DNA from: Halomonas sp. QHL1
Lineage (GTDB): Bacteria > Pseudomonadota > Gammaproteobacteria > Pseudomonadales > Halomonadaceae
Reading direction: 5' to 3'
DNA length: 64,000 nt
Assembly (NCBI RefSeq): GCF_001882345.1
Contig: NZ_MINL01000001.1
Location: forward strand, 1,511,705-1,575,704
Below are positions 53,508 through 62,868 of the stretch, piece by piece. A program made the translations under genes and the position numbers. Numbering within the stretch: position 1 is the first letter of the stretch; each line of letters starts with the position of its first letter. The notes beneath the pieces are model-generated. The model made no database searches, was not told where the DNA came from, and saw only the letters and a program-made list of their open reading frames with translations.

Positions 53508-54011
53508 ATGTTAAAACGTTCTATTACCGCTACTGCTGCACTGCTAGGCGCTACAGCAGCACTTACTTTAAGCTCCACCACGTTTGCTAACGATCATCAG
53601 GGCGACATCAACCCGTGGCAACATTGTGGTATCGGCGCTGCAATTTTTGATACAAACACTACCGCAGCTGCGATTTCAAACGTTATTTGGGACTCTGGCA
53701 CCACTGCCGTCACTTCAGCAACTATTTCACCTGAAACTTGTGAAAGCGAAGCGATCAAAGTAGCGCAGTTTGTCGATGAAACTTATGACCAACTCGCCAT
53801 GGAAGCAGCCATGGGGGAAGGCAACCACCTTTCCGCTGCGCTCGGACTGGTAGGTTGTGATGCTAGCGATACTGCTAGCATTTCTCAGCTGCGTAGCGAT
53901 TTGAGCACTGTAAGCGCCAGCTCTAATTATTCTTCTATGAGCCATAACGACAAAGCCTACAGCTTTTACACCAGCTTAAATCAAGCTGCTGCCAACTGTT
54001 CAGCTAGCTAA
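53508..54011 (+). CDS. DUF3015-family periplasmic protein
   Basis: 167 residues from ATG 53508 (TTAGGGGATCTC). Sec signal (AALLGATAALTLSSTTFA). The mature part has NPWQHCGIGAAIF, TTAAAISNVIWDSGTTAVTSATISPETC and a C-terminal cysteine, consistent with DUF3015, where paired cysteines probably form disulfides. Role unknown. It is followed at 58 bases by the DUF4105 gene; the pair is found together in other bacteria. Confidence 0.85.
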   Translation: MLKRSITATAALLGATAALTLSSTTFANDHQGDINPWQHCGIGAAIFDTNTTAAAISNVIWDSGTTAVTSATISPETCESEAIKVAQFVDETYDQLAMEAAMGEGNHLSAALGLVGCDASDTASISQLRSDLSTVSASSNYSSMSHNDKAYSFYTSLNQAAANCSAS

Positions 54012-54069
54012 TGCCTATCGTGGGCTGGCCCTGCCAGCCCACTTCGCTTTTCTACAGGATATATTTCGC

Positions 54070-55929
54070 ATGCGGCGGCTTTGGCTGACGACTCTTTTAC
54101 TTTGCTCACTGTTTTCCCCCTTTGTTCACGCAAATATAGCGACCCTTTCTCAAGATTCACAGTGGCTTTCACTACTGCACTTTGACCGCGAAACCCCATT
54201 TTCCCCTCCCAGAAGTGCCGTCATAGACAGCGCCTTTTTCCTTGCTGAAAATGGACGTTACGACCCCCAGGCCGAATTAGAGGCTACGCTTGCCGCCTTA
54301 CGCGAGCCGCCTGATGAACCCGGTAGCCACGCAAGCTGTCGCTTCCCTGCACGCGCAGTTTGGCTGTCAACCAAAACAGGTGAGCAGTGGCCAAGCGCGG
54401 AGTGTCCCGAGTTTGATGAATGGCAAGCCCAGCATCAGGACTCTGAGATAGGCCTCATGTTTGCAACGGGCTATCTGGGCAATCCAGCCTCTTTCTTTGG
54501 CCATGTAATGCTCCACTCCTCCGCGCCAAAAACGCAAAGCTCATCGACCAATACACAATATCTGCTAGATACCAGCTTAAATTTCGGCGCTGATGTACCG
54601 AATGACGAAGGGCTGGTTACCTATATGGCTAAAGGCCTTTTTGGTGGCTACGATGCGCAGTTTTCGAATGCTTCGTTTTATCGCAACACAGCGCTTTATT
54701 CCGAGCGAGAGATGCGCGACTTATGGCATTACCAGCTAGGTTTGACGGATGCAGAAAAATCTCTATTGACCGCCCATCTGTTTGAGATTGTTGGAAAAGA
54801 TTACGAGTATTTATTTTTATCGCAAAACTGTGCCTCACGCATTGCTAGAACGCTTGAACTGGTAATAGAAGATGACCTTACGCCTGGTTATTCCCCTTGG
54901 GTAGCCCCGGAAAATCTTTTAAGGGCATTGAGCAACACGACTCATCATGGCAAACCTTTATTAGTCGAAACGCAACAGATACCTTCAAGAAGACTGACTA
55001 CTCAACGTGAATTCAATGCGCTGAATAGTCATCAGCAACGGGCAGCGAATGCTGTATGGCCCTCCGAAAATGATTTACGAATGGATGCCCCGCTGTTTAC
55101 GGTTTTATCAGCAGCGCAGCGTAGCGAAGTATTGGACACCCTGCTTAGCCATGCCTCTTTCTTACGCCAAACGGGCGATATAGAAAAACTGCCGGAAATT
55201 GAGCGGCAACTGCTTCAAGCACGGTTAAGCCTTCCAACAGGCCGCGCAGATGTAAGCAATGAAGCAATGCCAGCGATACATGAGGTAACGCCACCTTCAC
55301 TAGTGAGCTTCAGTGGGGTCCATAACAGCCACTCAAATAATGGCGCTCGCCTCAGATTTCGACCTCTTCAGTACGATTTGCTCGATACCAATCAGGCAAG
55401 GATGCCCAATTCGGCTGTTGAAATCGCCACTGTAGAAATAAATACCAACGACCAAGGCGTATCGTTAAACCGTTTGGGTCTTTTTAACATTACCAATCTG
55501 CATACTAATGCCATAGCACTTCCCACCCTGCCAAGCACTGCATGGCAAATATCTGCAGGCATTGAGAGAAACCGATTAAGCTGTCGACGCTGCTTTGATG
55601 GTATTGCTAACGTGCTAGGTGGAAAATCGTGGGCGCTGGGGCAACACCTACCTTATGCGTTAGCGGGTGCACAATTACGTACACAGCGGCATTACGATGG
55701 GATAGCGGTACCGATGCTAGAGGCTGGCGTTGTCAGCAGCTGGTCGCCAAGCCAGCGTACCCATATTCAGTTATCTCATCGCCCTAATATGGGTTACAAC
55801 AACCGCCAACGAACAGAGTGGCAGGTACAGCATCGCATTGCTCTATCCACGCAGTGGGATATGCGGTTTGAATTCCAGCATGACTATTCTGCAAACGAAG
55901 CGAGTATTGGTTTATCGCGTTACTTTTGA
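54070..55929 (+). CDS. DUF4105-domain protein
   Basis: 619 residues with a signal peptide (LWLTTLLLCSLFSPFVHA). A DUF4105 domain spans about 115-290: CRFPARAVWL, GLMFATGYLGNPASFFGHVML, SLNFGADVP, LWHYQLGLTDAEKSLLTAHLFE and YLFLSQNCASRIARTLE. The His of GHVML and the Cys of NCAS resemble an NlpC/P60-like catalytic pair (inference). The C-terminal third looks like beta strands ending in SRYF, perhaps an outer-membrane barrel. Preceded by the DUF3015 gene. Confidence 0.82.
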   Translation: MRRLWLTTLLLCSLFSPFVHANIATLSQDSQWLSLLHFDRETPFSPPRSAVIDSAFFLAENGRYDPQAELEATLAALREPPDEPGSHASCRFPARAVWLSTKTGEQWPSAECPEFDEWQAQHQDSEIGLMFATGYLGNPASFFGHVMLHSSAPKTQSSSTNTQYLLDTSLNFGADVPNDEGLVTYMAKGLFGGYDAQFSNASFYRNTALYSEREMRDLWHYQLGLTDAEKSLLTAHLFEIVGKDYEYLFLSQNCASRIARTLELVIEDDLTPGYSPWVAPENLLRALSNTTHHGKPLLVETQQIPSRRLTTQREFNALNSHQQRAANAVWPSENDLRMDAPLFTVLSAAQRSEVLDTLLSHASFLRQTGDIEKLPEIERQLLQARLSLPTGRADVSNEAMPAIHEVTPPSLVSFSGVHNSHSNNGARLRFRPLQYDLLDTNQARMPNSAVEIATVEINTNDQGVSLNRLGLFNITNLHTNAIALPTLPSTAWQISAGIERNRLSCRRCFDGIANVLGGKSWALGQHLPYALAGAQLRTQRHYDGIAVPMLEAGVVSSWSPSQRTHIQLSHRPNMGYNNRQRTEWQVQHRIALSTQWDMRFEFQHDYSANEASIGLSRYF

Positions 55930-55976
55930 GTGAACATCGAACAGTTGGCCTCTTTTGGCTTTAACGCTCTGGGCAT
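55929..55976. repeat. Direct repeat, right copy
   Basis: AGTGAACATCGAACAG, then CCTCTTTTGGCTTTAACGCT to GGGCAT. It starts at the stop codon of the DUF4105 gene and ends 38 bases before the glpQ start. Confidence 0.7.
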
Positions 55977-56014
55977 GTAGGCTTATTGAACGAACATTCA
56001 ATGAAGGAGCTTTA

Positions 56015-56950
56015 ATGCAACGTCACCCGTTATTCGCCGCTATGTCACTGGGTCTTTTCGCTGCTGGTGCCACTACGACTGCGCTAGCAGATATGTCGCC
56101 GCTGGAACAGCAGCTAAAAGATCTTGAGTCATTTCAAGTAATCGCCCATCGCGGCGCCAGCGGCCATGCGCCGGAAAGCACCATGGTGGCTTATGAGCTG
56201 GCCCATGAGTGGGAGGTCGATTACTTAGAGCTGGATGCCCAACTCACCGCCGATGGTGAAGTGGTGGTGTTTCATGACGATGCCATTGATCGCACCAGTG
56301 ATGGTGAAGGCAAGATTAATGACTACACCTTGGAAGAGCTAAAAGCGTTGGATACCGGCACTTGGTTCAATGAAGCCAACGCTGATAAAGCAGACGCTAA
56401 CTTTTCCGGGGCACAAATCCTCACGCTGGATGAGCTATTCGAGCGTTTCGGTGACGATGCACACTACTACATTGAAACCAAGTCGCCACAGCTAAACCCA
56501 GGCTTGGAAGAAACCCTGGTAGAAACGTTGGAAGAGTACGACATGGTCGAGAATGGCCGCGTATTAGTACAGTCCTTCGAGCAGGACAGCCTGTTAAAAG
56601 TACAGCAACTTAACGATGACATTCCGCTGATCCAACTGGTTTGGTACTACCCCAGTGAAGAGGACGAATCGCGTTTAGTTGAGTGGACTGGCGTGACACC
56701 GGGTCCTGCAGAGATCACCGACGAAGACTTCCAGGCGGTAGCGGAATACGCGGCGGGAATCGGCACTAACTATATCTACGAAGGCCGCGAAGTGATTGAT
56801 GCCGACTTTATCCGTCAGGCGCAGGACAACGGCCTGCCGGTACACGTCTATACCGTCAATGAGACCGATGAGATGGAGCGTTTGATGGAAATGGGCGTAA
56901 ACGGCCTGTTCACCAATTACCCTGATCGTTTGCTTGAGCTCGTTGATTAA
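56015..56950 (+). CDS. glpQ: Periplasmic glycerophosphodiester phosphodiesterase
   Basis: 311 residues from ATG 56015 (ATGAAGGAGCTTTA). Sec signal (cleavage near TALA-DMSP). Catalytic blocks VIAHRGASGHAPESTMVAYELA, YLELDAQLTADGEVVVFHDDAIDRT and HYYIETKSP hold the His pair and metal-binding acids. It releases glycerol-3-phosphate from glycerophosphodiesters. No glpT is adjacent. A strong terminator follows. Confidence 0.94.
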   Translation: MQRHPLFAAMSLGLFAAGATTTALADMSPLEQQLKDLESFQVIAHRGASGHAPESTMVAYELAHEWEVDYLELDAQLTADGEVVVFHDDAIDRTSDGEGKINDYTLEELKALDTGTWFNEANADKADANFSGAQILTLDELFERFGDDAHYYIETKSPQLNPGLEETLVETLEEYDMVENGRVLVQSFEQDSLLKVQQLNDDIPLIQLVWYYPSEEDESRLVEWTGVTPGPAEITDEDFQAVAEYAAGIGTNYIYEGREVIDADFIRQAQDNGLPVHVYTVNETDEMERLMEMGVNGLFTNYPDRLLELVD

Positions 56951-56965
56951 GCCCCTTATAAACAA

Positions 56966-56992
56966 AAACGCCCAGCCTTGGCTGGGCGTTAT
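56966..56992. terminator. Bidirectional terminator between glpQ and the DapA-family gene
   Basis: AACGCCCAGCC (56967-56977) / GGCTGGGCGTT (56980-56990), A-run before and ATTGTT after; serves the two convergent genes. Confidence 0.88.
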
Positions 56993-57024
56993 TGTTGCAA
57001 AGCTTTAAGTTAAAGTCAGGTGCT

Positions 57025-57918
57025 TTACTCCAAGCCAAGCGTTTCAATTACCGCGGCCACTCTTTTACGTTCATCGCCCTGCAGTGTTTTAAGCGGCAGG
57101 GGCAAACAAGGCTGGCTTACTCTGCCAGTGATTTCTGCAATGGTAGCTGCCACTCGCAGGCTTCCGCCGTATTCCCGGTAGAGTGCCCAGAGCGGCTCTA
57201 GGGTGCCTGAAAGCGCTCTGGCCCGTTGAGCATCCCCCGCCTGGGCTGCCCGGGTTATCGCCAGCGCTGCTTTCGGGTATAGCCCGCCGATTACCGAGTA
57301 CCAGACATCGCAACCCGCGTTTAGCCCGGTGGCGGCGGCTGCGTCGCCGCTGATGCCGATGGTGACATCTGCGGGAATCAGCTTGCGCAACCTTGCCACC
57401 CGCTCCTTTGCGGATTCAATATCGTTGCTCACCGGCGGAATTTTGATAGAGCGAACCTGGGGCAGCTGGGAGATACGTCCATGCAGCTCATCACTGAATT
57501 CAAAATGGGTAGTGCCGGGGTTGTCGTAAACACATAGCGGCACACTCAGCGATTGGCAGACCGTGGCGTAGAGGTCGTAAACCTCGTCATCGGTGAGCTT
57601 TTGGTAGGAAACCGGCGCTAGTAACACTCCGTTGACGCCTGCCTGCTGAGCACTTTCCGCATTGGCCAGCACATCGCGGGTACGTAGCGCTCCAATGCCT
57701 GCGACAACAGGCACGCTGCCTGCGTTTTCAACGCTAATCAGGGCAACACGGGCGCGCTCATCTCGGCTTAAATAGGCGTAGCTACCTGTCGAGCCCAACA
57801 CGCCAATGGAGTCCACTGCTGCCTCTGTTAAAGACTCAACTAAACGGGCAAACTCACGCTCATTAATGCTCTGCTCGTTCATGGGGGTTAGCGGAAAAGC
57901 ACTTAGTCCGGTGAACAT
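57025..57918 (-). CDS. DapA-family aldolase/lyase
   Basis: 297 residues from ATG 57918 (AAAAGGATTATCG). TIM-barrel DHDPS/NAL family: VLGSTGSYAYLSRDERARV where GSTGE is usual, VCVYDNPGTT (Tyr of the triad region), and the Schiff-base lysine in VRSIKIPPVS. Not the housekeeping dapA by context, since it lies alone. Substrate could be another 2-keto acid. Confidence 0.87.
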   Translation of the reverse strand: MFTGLSAFPLTPMNEQSINEREFARLVESLTEAAVDSIGVLGSTGSYAYLSRDERARVALISVENAGSVPVVAGIGALRTRDVLANAESAQQAGVNGVLLAPVSYQKLTDDEVYDLYATVCQSLSVPLCVYDNPGTTHFEFSDELHGRISQLPQVRSIKIPPVSNDIESAKERVARLRKLIPADVTIGISGDAAAATGLNAGCDVWYSVIGGLYPKAALAITRAAQAGDAQRARALSGTLEPLWALYREYGGSLRVAATIAEITGRVSQPCLPLPLKTLQGDERKRVAAVIETLGLE

Positions 57919-58271
57919 GATCGATAATCCTTTTATTATGAATACCAATCGCCGTGTCGCACTAGCGAATAGCTATGTTGTATAGAAATGTGGGAAATGG
58001 ATAGCCTCAACTTATCCTCATTATTTGTTGGCATAACTTTCTGTTTTTTTTCTTGAATTGATCTAGTGTTTGAGTATGTGCCGTATCGATACGGCATAAT
58101 TATTTTTTGGATGCGTATCTTTCAGTTATACCCGTAGAGCTGAATATAATAACAGTTTCGTTAGTGCTGCGAGGGAGAACACGTCATCAATTCATACACA
58201 TCGAAAGTGCAGAGTAGAGTTGCATTGCGCGTGAACCTGGCGTCCATCAATCAACCAGTAATCCACCACCA
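57919..58271. promoter_or_regulatory. 353-bp divergent intergenic region with an 18-bp palindrome
   Basis: AT-rich, no gene seen. TGCCGTATCGATACGGCA (58079-58096) is a perfect palindrome lying between the divergent DapA-family gene and the PBP-porin-GGDEF/EAL operon, a likely dimeric-regulator site. It is followed by ATAATTATTTTTTGG. Confidence 0.6.
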
Positions 58272-58745
58272 ATGCAATCACCCGTCATAAGCGGTTTTCC
58301 ATTGCGATTGGCCTTACTGTCAGTGACCATCCTTATTTTGCTGGTGGGGATCGCTTTCGCAGCAACGAGTGCCACCGCTCGGGAAGCATCGCTTTTTTTA
58401 GTGGCTCATCCTGATGTCACTACCCGCTGGCTAAATCGAGATACCACCCGCGCGATATTCGCGATGCGCCAACGCACATGGCCAGATGGTCAAGCAGTCA
58501 GGGTATTCGTATTAAGTAATAGCAACCCCGTCCACGCTCGCTTTACCAAAGAGCAATTAGCGGTTTACCCGCACCAACTTCAGTTGGCCTGGGATCGCAT
58601 GGTCTTCTCAGGTACCGGGCAATCCCCCGACCGAGTAAGCGATCAGGCCGAGATGCGCGAACGCGTTGCCACGACACCCGGTGCCATTGGCTATCTTGAA
58701 GGGGAGTATCTGGATGATAGTGTCCAAGTCGTTTCGATGGAGTGA
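58272..58745 (+). CDS. Short PstS/PBP-like periplasmic protein
   Basis: 157 residues with an N-terminal hydrophobic signal or anchor (ALLSVTILILLVGIAFA). The rest matches one lobe of phosphate-binding-like proteins: LNRDTTRAIFAMRQRTWPDG, RFTKEQLAVYPHQLQLAWDRMVFSGTG and ERVATTPGAIGYLEGEYL. About half the length of PstS, so probably a sensor or accessory domain, not a transport receptor. Overlaps the porin gene by 32 bases. Confidence 0.82.
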   Translation: MQSPVISGFPLRLALLSVTILILLVGIAFAATSATAREASLFLVAHPDVTTRWLNRDTTRAIFAMRQRTWPDGQAVRVFVLSNSNPVHARFTKEQLAVYPHQLQLAWDRMVFSGTGQSPDRVSDQAEMRERVATTPGAIGYLEGEYLDDSVQVVSME

Positions 58746-59937
58746 ATGCCGAGCCACCGCCGCTTTGGTAGGCGCCATTGTGATGGGTTTATCTGCTCAT
58801 GCCCAAAGCGATGAACACCCTATGGATACTCTGCAGGTTCATGGTTTTCTTAGCCAGGCACTGGTCATTACTGACGATAATAATTTCTTTGGTCACAGCA
58901 GCCGAGGCGGAGGCAGTCTCGAATTCACTGAAATCGGCCTAAACGTATCCTTACGCCCCCATCATGATGTGCTTGTTGCTGCTCAGATGTTAAGTCGTCG
59001 GGCTGGAGGTGCCAGTAGCGATGCTCAGCCAGAGCTCGATTATGGGCTCATTGATTATCAGATGGTTTCCAACCAGCAACGTACCTTTGGTGTTCAGTTA
59101 GGACGGTTCAAAAACCCCTTCGGTTTTTATAATCAGACACGTGATGTGGCCTTTACACGCCCTAGCATACTGCTGCCCCAATCCATTTACTTTGATCGCA
59201 CTCGTTCGCTGGCGCTTTCAGGAGATGGGGTGAGCCTTTATCACGAGGAAAGACTGGCGACAGGAGTTCTACGTACGCAGGTAGGTGCCGGCCAAGCTCA
59301 AACAGGTGAGGACCTACAAAGCACGCTTCGTCTAGAGGATGTGCCGGGCAAACTGAAGGCTAAACAGTCAGCTATAGGCCAAATTCGTTATGAGCATGAC
59401 GGAAGTCGTATTATTGCGGCGCTGAGTGCTGCTCAAGCGAAAGCAAGCTTTGATTCCAGCATTTCGGAACAGGCAGACATCTCCTTTCGGTTTCGCCCAG
59501 TTGTTTTGTCATTACAATACAACGAAGAACTTTGGAGCTTAACGGGCGAGTTCGCCCTAAGGCGAACGAAACTGGGTGGCGTAGAAAACCGCTTAGTAAA
59601 TGATGTCACGGGTGAAAGTTGGTATTTCCAATACGCGCGCCGTTTTGCAAGTGAATGGCAATGGCTAGTACGTTACGACAGCCTCACAAGCAATCGCGCA
59701 GACCGCAACGGTAAATCTTTTGAGGAGAGTACCGGGGGTAACATCCCAGCCCATACCCGATTTGCAGATGATCTGACATTTGGTCTGCAGTGGACGCCAC
59801 ACCCTCAAGTTATGTTGTCAGGTGAATACCACAATGTGGACGGTACGGGTTGGCTGCCCATTCAGGATAATCCAGATTCATCAGCGACCAGCCGACACTG
59901 GAATATGTGGTTATTCCAGCTTTCGGTGCGCTTCTGA
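58714..59937 (+). CDS. Outer-membrane beta-barrel (porin-like) protein
   Basis: 407 residues from ATG 58714 (GGGGAGTATCTGG). Signal peptide (ATAALVGAIVMGLSAHAQ), then HGFLSQALVITDDNNFFG, GLIDYQMVSNQQRTFGVQLGRFKNPFGFYNQTRD and amphipathic strands ending in LFQLSVRF, the C-terminal aromatic of barrel proteins. No specific porin family is certain. Middle gene of a three-gene operon. Confidence 0.78.
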   Translation: MIVSKSFRWSECRATAALVGAIVMGLSAHAQSDEHPMDTLQVHGFLSQALVITDDNNFFGHSSRGGGSLEFTEIGLNVSLRPHHDVLVAAQMLSRRAGGASSDAQPELDYGLIDYQMVSNQQRTFGVQLGRFKNPFGFYNQTRDVAFTRPSILLPQSIYFDRTRSLALSGDGVSLYHEERLATGVLRTQVGAGQAQTGEDLQSTLRLEDVPGKLKAKQSAIGQIRYEHDGSRIIAALSAAQAKASFDSSISEQADISFRFRPVVLSLQYNEELWSLTGEFALRRTKLGGVENRLVNDVTGESWYFQYARRFASEWQWLVRYDSLTSNRADRNGKSFEESTGGNIPAHTRFADDLTFGLQWTPHPQVMLSGEYHNVDGTGWLPIQDNPDSSATSRHWNMWLFQLSVRF

Positions 59938-59970
59938 CGTTTCCCCGATCCTGGCTAGGACGTTACTGCG

Positions 59971-62805
59971 ATGAAAATACCTTCCCTTTTTCGAACGCCT
60001 CAGCGTCTTAGCCTGACTTGGCGAGTCATCGCGTTAAGTAGCCTAATACTGTTGGCACTGGTATCGCTTTTTACTTGGCTGGGCCACGAAAACTTAACCA
60101 GGCAATTTCAGGAAAGTCGGACTCAGCATCATGAACGCCAACAGCGAGAAATCCGTTTAGCGCTACGCCGTTCATCGGAAAACTTACGTCAGTTAGCCGG
60201 CTTAACCTCCGCTTCAGCGAGCATTGGCCTGCCATTACAAGCGGGCAGCACAGCCGATGTCGAGCAAGCGCTGGACTCCCAGTGGCCCGCTCTCCAGCTC
60301 GAAGCGGGAATTGATGAGGTTCTAATCATTAATACGCCCGGTCAGGTCTTGGGCAGCTGGGGAACCGGGAATTCGCAAGCACAGCTCCCCATACTGAGCT
60401 GGGTCAGACATGTTATGAACACCGAGCGGCCACTGACAGAGCTTCGCTGTTCAACTAGCTGCCAGCAGTTCGCTGCCGTACCGGTGCTGGTGGAGGGAGA
60501 GAGTGTCGGCATGGTCGTGCTTTCCCGCGCGTTAGCCGATGTCACTCGGCAAGCCAAAGAAGTGTCTGGCAGCGAGGTAGCGCTACTCGTCACCGGGCCC
60601 GCTGAAGAGAGTCGGGGGGCGGCAGTACGACAACTGAAAGCGTGGAATGGCCAATTGCTGGCACTCACAAGCGAAGAACAAAGCTTAGTACCTATACAGC
60701 TGGCGGCAGAGACTGCCCCTGTTCGCCGTTTGATGGAAGCACCATTAAGCCTTGAACATGGCGGAAGGAATTTAGAAATCAGCGCAGTGCGCATGGGAGA
60801 AAATAACGAACGTAGCAATATCGGATACTTCCTGCTGATATCAGATATTACCGAGCAAATTAAGGCTATTAATCAGGATACCCGCACGCTGTTGTTCGTA
60901 GGTGTGCTCGGCTGGATTGCTGCTGAACTACTGCTATTGGTCATATTGCTTGGTCCTATGGCTCGTTTACGTAGAGTAGCCGGATTGCTTCCAGCCCTGG
61001 CCAACGGAAAATTTAGTGACATACGCTCCGCCATTCCCAGCCGACGTCGCCGCATTCCCGACGAGATAGATGTCCTTGAGAGCACCACGCTTGAGCTTTC
61101 ACGCCAACTTGAAATGTTAGAGGGTGAAGTCCAAGAACGCGGCGACCAACTCGCTGAACGTATTGATGAGCTAGCCAAAGAGCGTGATTTCGTTAATGGC
61201 CTGTTGGATACAGCCCAGGTGTTTATCATTGCCCAAGATTGCACTGGACGCATCAGTCTAGTGAATGAGTATGCTCAGCTGATGTTGGGGCTTAATGAGG
61301 CTTCGTTACTTGGGCGTCATTTTGCTGATGTCTTTGAGGCAGGTATCCCTACCAAGGTGAATACGTTTTCCCATCCCCAACAAGAGGAAAAAACGCTACG
61401 TACGCCCGACCACCACCTTCATACTATTGCTTGGTATCATGCTCCTTTACAAACAAGTAGTGAGGGAAAGGTATCGCGTATATCGGTAGGGCTTGATATT
61501 ACCGAACGCAAGGCTGCCGAAGCGCGACTAACTTGGTTGGCTGAACGCGATCCGCTGACGGAGCTGTACAACAGGCGCTACTTCCAATATGCACTGCAAA
61601 TCGCCCTTGAACGTCCCTCGAAAATAAAAGGCGCGATACTGTTGCTTGATTTAGACCAGTTCAAAGAGGTTAACGAGCTGAGCGGGCACCACGTGGGTGA
61701 CAAATTACTGTGTGAAGTGGCCAGCATCCTCTCCCATAATCTTGGCGGCCGTGGCGTCATTGCCCGTCTGGGCGGTGACGAATTTTCCCTGCTATTAGAA
61801 GATACCAACGCCGAACAAGCGGTAAATATCGCGCAATATATCGTCCAGCTATTAGAGGGTATCGGCTTCGTTATCGGCGAGCGGCGACACCGGGTAACGG
61901 CCAGTATTGGTATTGCTCTGTACCCCACACATGGCAATACGCCAGCAGACCTGATGGCTAGCGCCGATGTGGCTATGTACAAAGCTAAAGAGAGCGGTCT
62001 CCAGCATTGGCATCTACTTTCCAAGTCGGAAAATGCCAAAGACGAACTACAAGAACGCGTTTACTGGGTTGAACGCATCCACAATGCACTTGAAGAGAAT
62101 AGCTTTGAGCTAATGGTCCAGCCCATCATGCGCCTGGAAGACCAAGACGTAAAACACCACGAGGTGCTGCTGCGAATGCGCGACGCAGATGGCAGCCTAA
62201 TTGCTCCCACGCACTTTATTCCTATTGCCGAGCAGAGCGGACAAATTGTCTTAATCGACCGCTGGGTATTGCGGCACAGTTTAAAAGTACTTAGCCAATT
62301 GCAGGATCGGGGTATCACACTAGCGGTGAACCTCTCCGGCCAGTCCCTTCACGATGGAGGGTTAAAACAGTATATAGCAGACGAGCTGGCGGCCAGCGGC
62401 GCTGATCCTCACCACTTAATATTGGAAGTAACAGAAACCGCTGCGGTTACTGACTTTTCTACCGCACGGGGCGTATTACAAGCAGTCCGCGACCTTGGTT
62501 GCCGCACCGCACTGGATGACTTTGGAGTGGGCTTCAGTAGTTTCCATTACCTAGGTCAGTTGCCCGTCGATTACATTAAAATTGATGGCTCTTTTATTCG
62601 CAGCTTGCTGATTAGCCCTGACAGTCGCGTCATTGTTCGCGCTATTGCCGACATTGCTAAAGGTTTTGGCAAGCAAACGATTGCTGAGTTCGTTGATCAG
62701 GAAGCACTATTGCCAATACTTAAAGCTTATGGGATAACTTATGGTCAAGGGTTTCATTTAGGTCGGCCAGTTCCCATCCATACAGCTTTTAAGAACTATG
62801 GGTGA
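59971..62805 (+). CDS. Membrane sensor with PAS, GGDEF and EAL domains
   Basis: 944 residues. Membrane helices at about 18-37 and 303-325 enclose a periplasmic sensor region. A coiled linker, PAS (about 400-513), GGDEF (about 520-680; active RLGGDEFSLLLED near 601) and EAL (about 700-940) follow. The EAL signature reads EVLLR (about 730), with LDDFGVGFSS (about 848) and YIKIDGSFI kept, so phosphodiesterase activity is possible. The periplasmic domain may sense the PBP-like protein encoded two genes upstream (inference). Confidence 0.92.
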   Translation: MKIPSLFRTPQRLSLTWRVIALSSLILLALVSLFTWLGHENLTRQFQESRTQHHERQQREIRLALRRSSENLRQLAGLTSASASIGLPLQAGSTADVEQALDSQWPALQLEAGIDEVLIINTPGQVLGSWGTGNSQAQLPILSWVRHVMNTERPLTELRCSTSCQQFAAVPVLVEGESVGMVVLSRALADVTRQAKEVSGSEVALLVTGPAEESRGAAVRQLKAWNGQLLALTSEEQSLVPIQLAAETAPVRRLMEAPLSLEHGGRNLEISAVRMGENNERSNIGYFLLISDITEQIKAINQDTRTLLFVGVLGWIAAELLLLVILLGPMARLRRVAGLLPALANGKFSDIRSAIPSRRRRIPDEIDVLESTTLELSRQLEMLEGEVQERGDQLAERIDELAKERDFVNGLLDTAQVFIIAQDCTGRISLVNEYAQLMLGLNEASLLGRHFADVFEAGIPTKVNTFSHPQQEEKTLRTPDHHLHTIAWYHAPLQTSSEGKVSRISVGLDITERKAAEARLTWLAERDPLTELYNRRYFQYALQIALERPSKIKGAILLLDLDQFKEVNELSGHHVGDKLLCEVASILSHNLGGRGVIARLGGDEFSLLLEDTNAEQAVNIAQYIVQLLEGIGFVIGERRHRVTASIGIALYPTHGNTPADLMASADVAMYKAKESGLQHWHLLSKSENAKDELQERVYWVERIHNALEENSFELMVQPIMRLEDQDVKHHEVLLRMRDADGSLIAPTHFIPIAEQSGQIVLIDRWVLRHSLKVLSQLQDRGITLAVNLSGQSLHDGGLKQYIADELAASGADPHHLILEVTETAAVTDFSTARGVLQAVRDLGCRTALDDFGVGFSSFHYLGQLPVDYIKIDGSFIRSLLISPDSRVIVRAIADIAKGFGKQTIAEFVDQEALLPILKAYGITYGQGFHLGRPVPIHTAFKNYG

Positions 62806-62868
62806 CAAGCATTATTTTCAAAAAAATAACTAGCCATCAAACTAATCGATAAATAAGGGAAAATAGTG

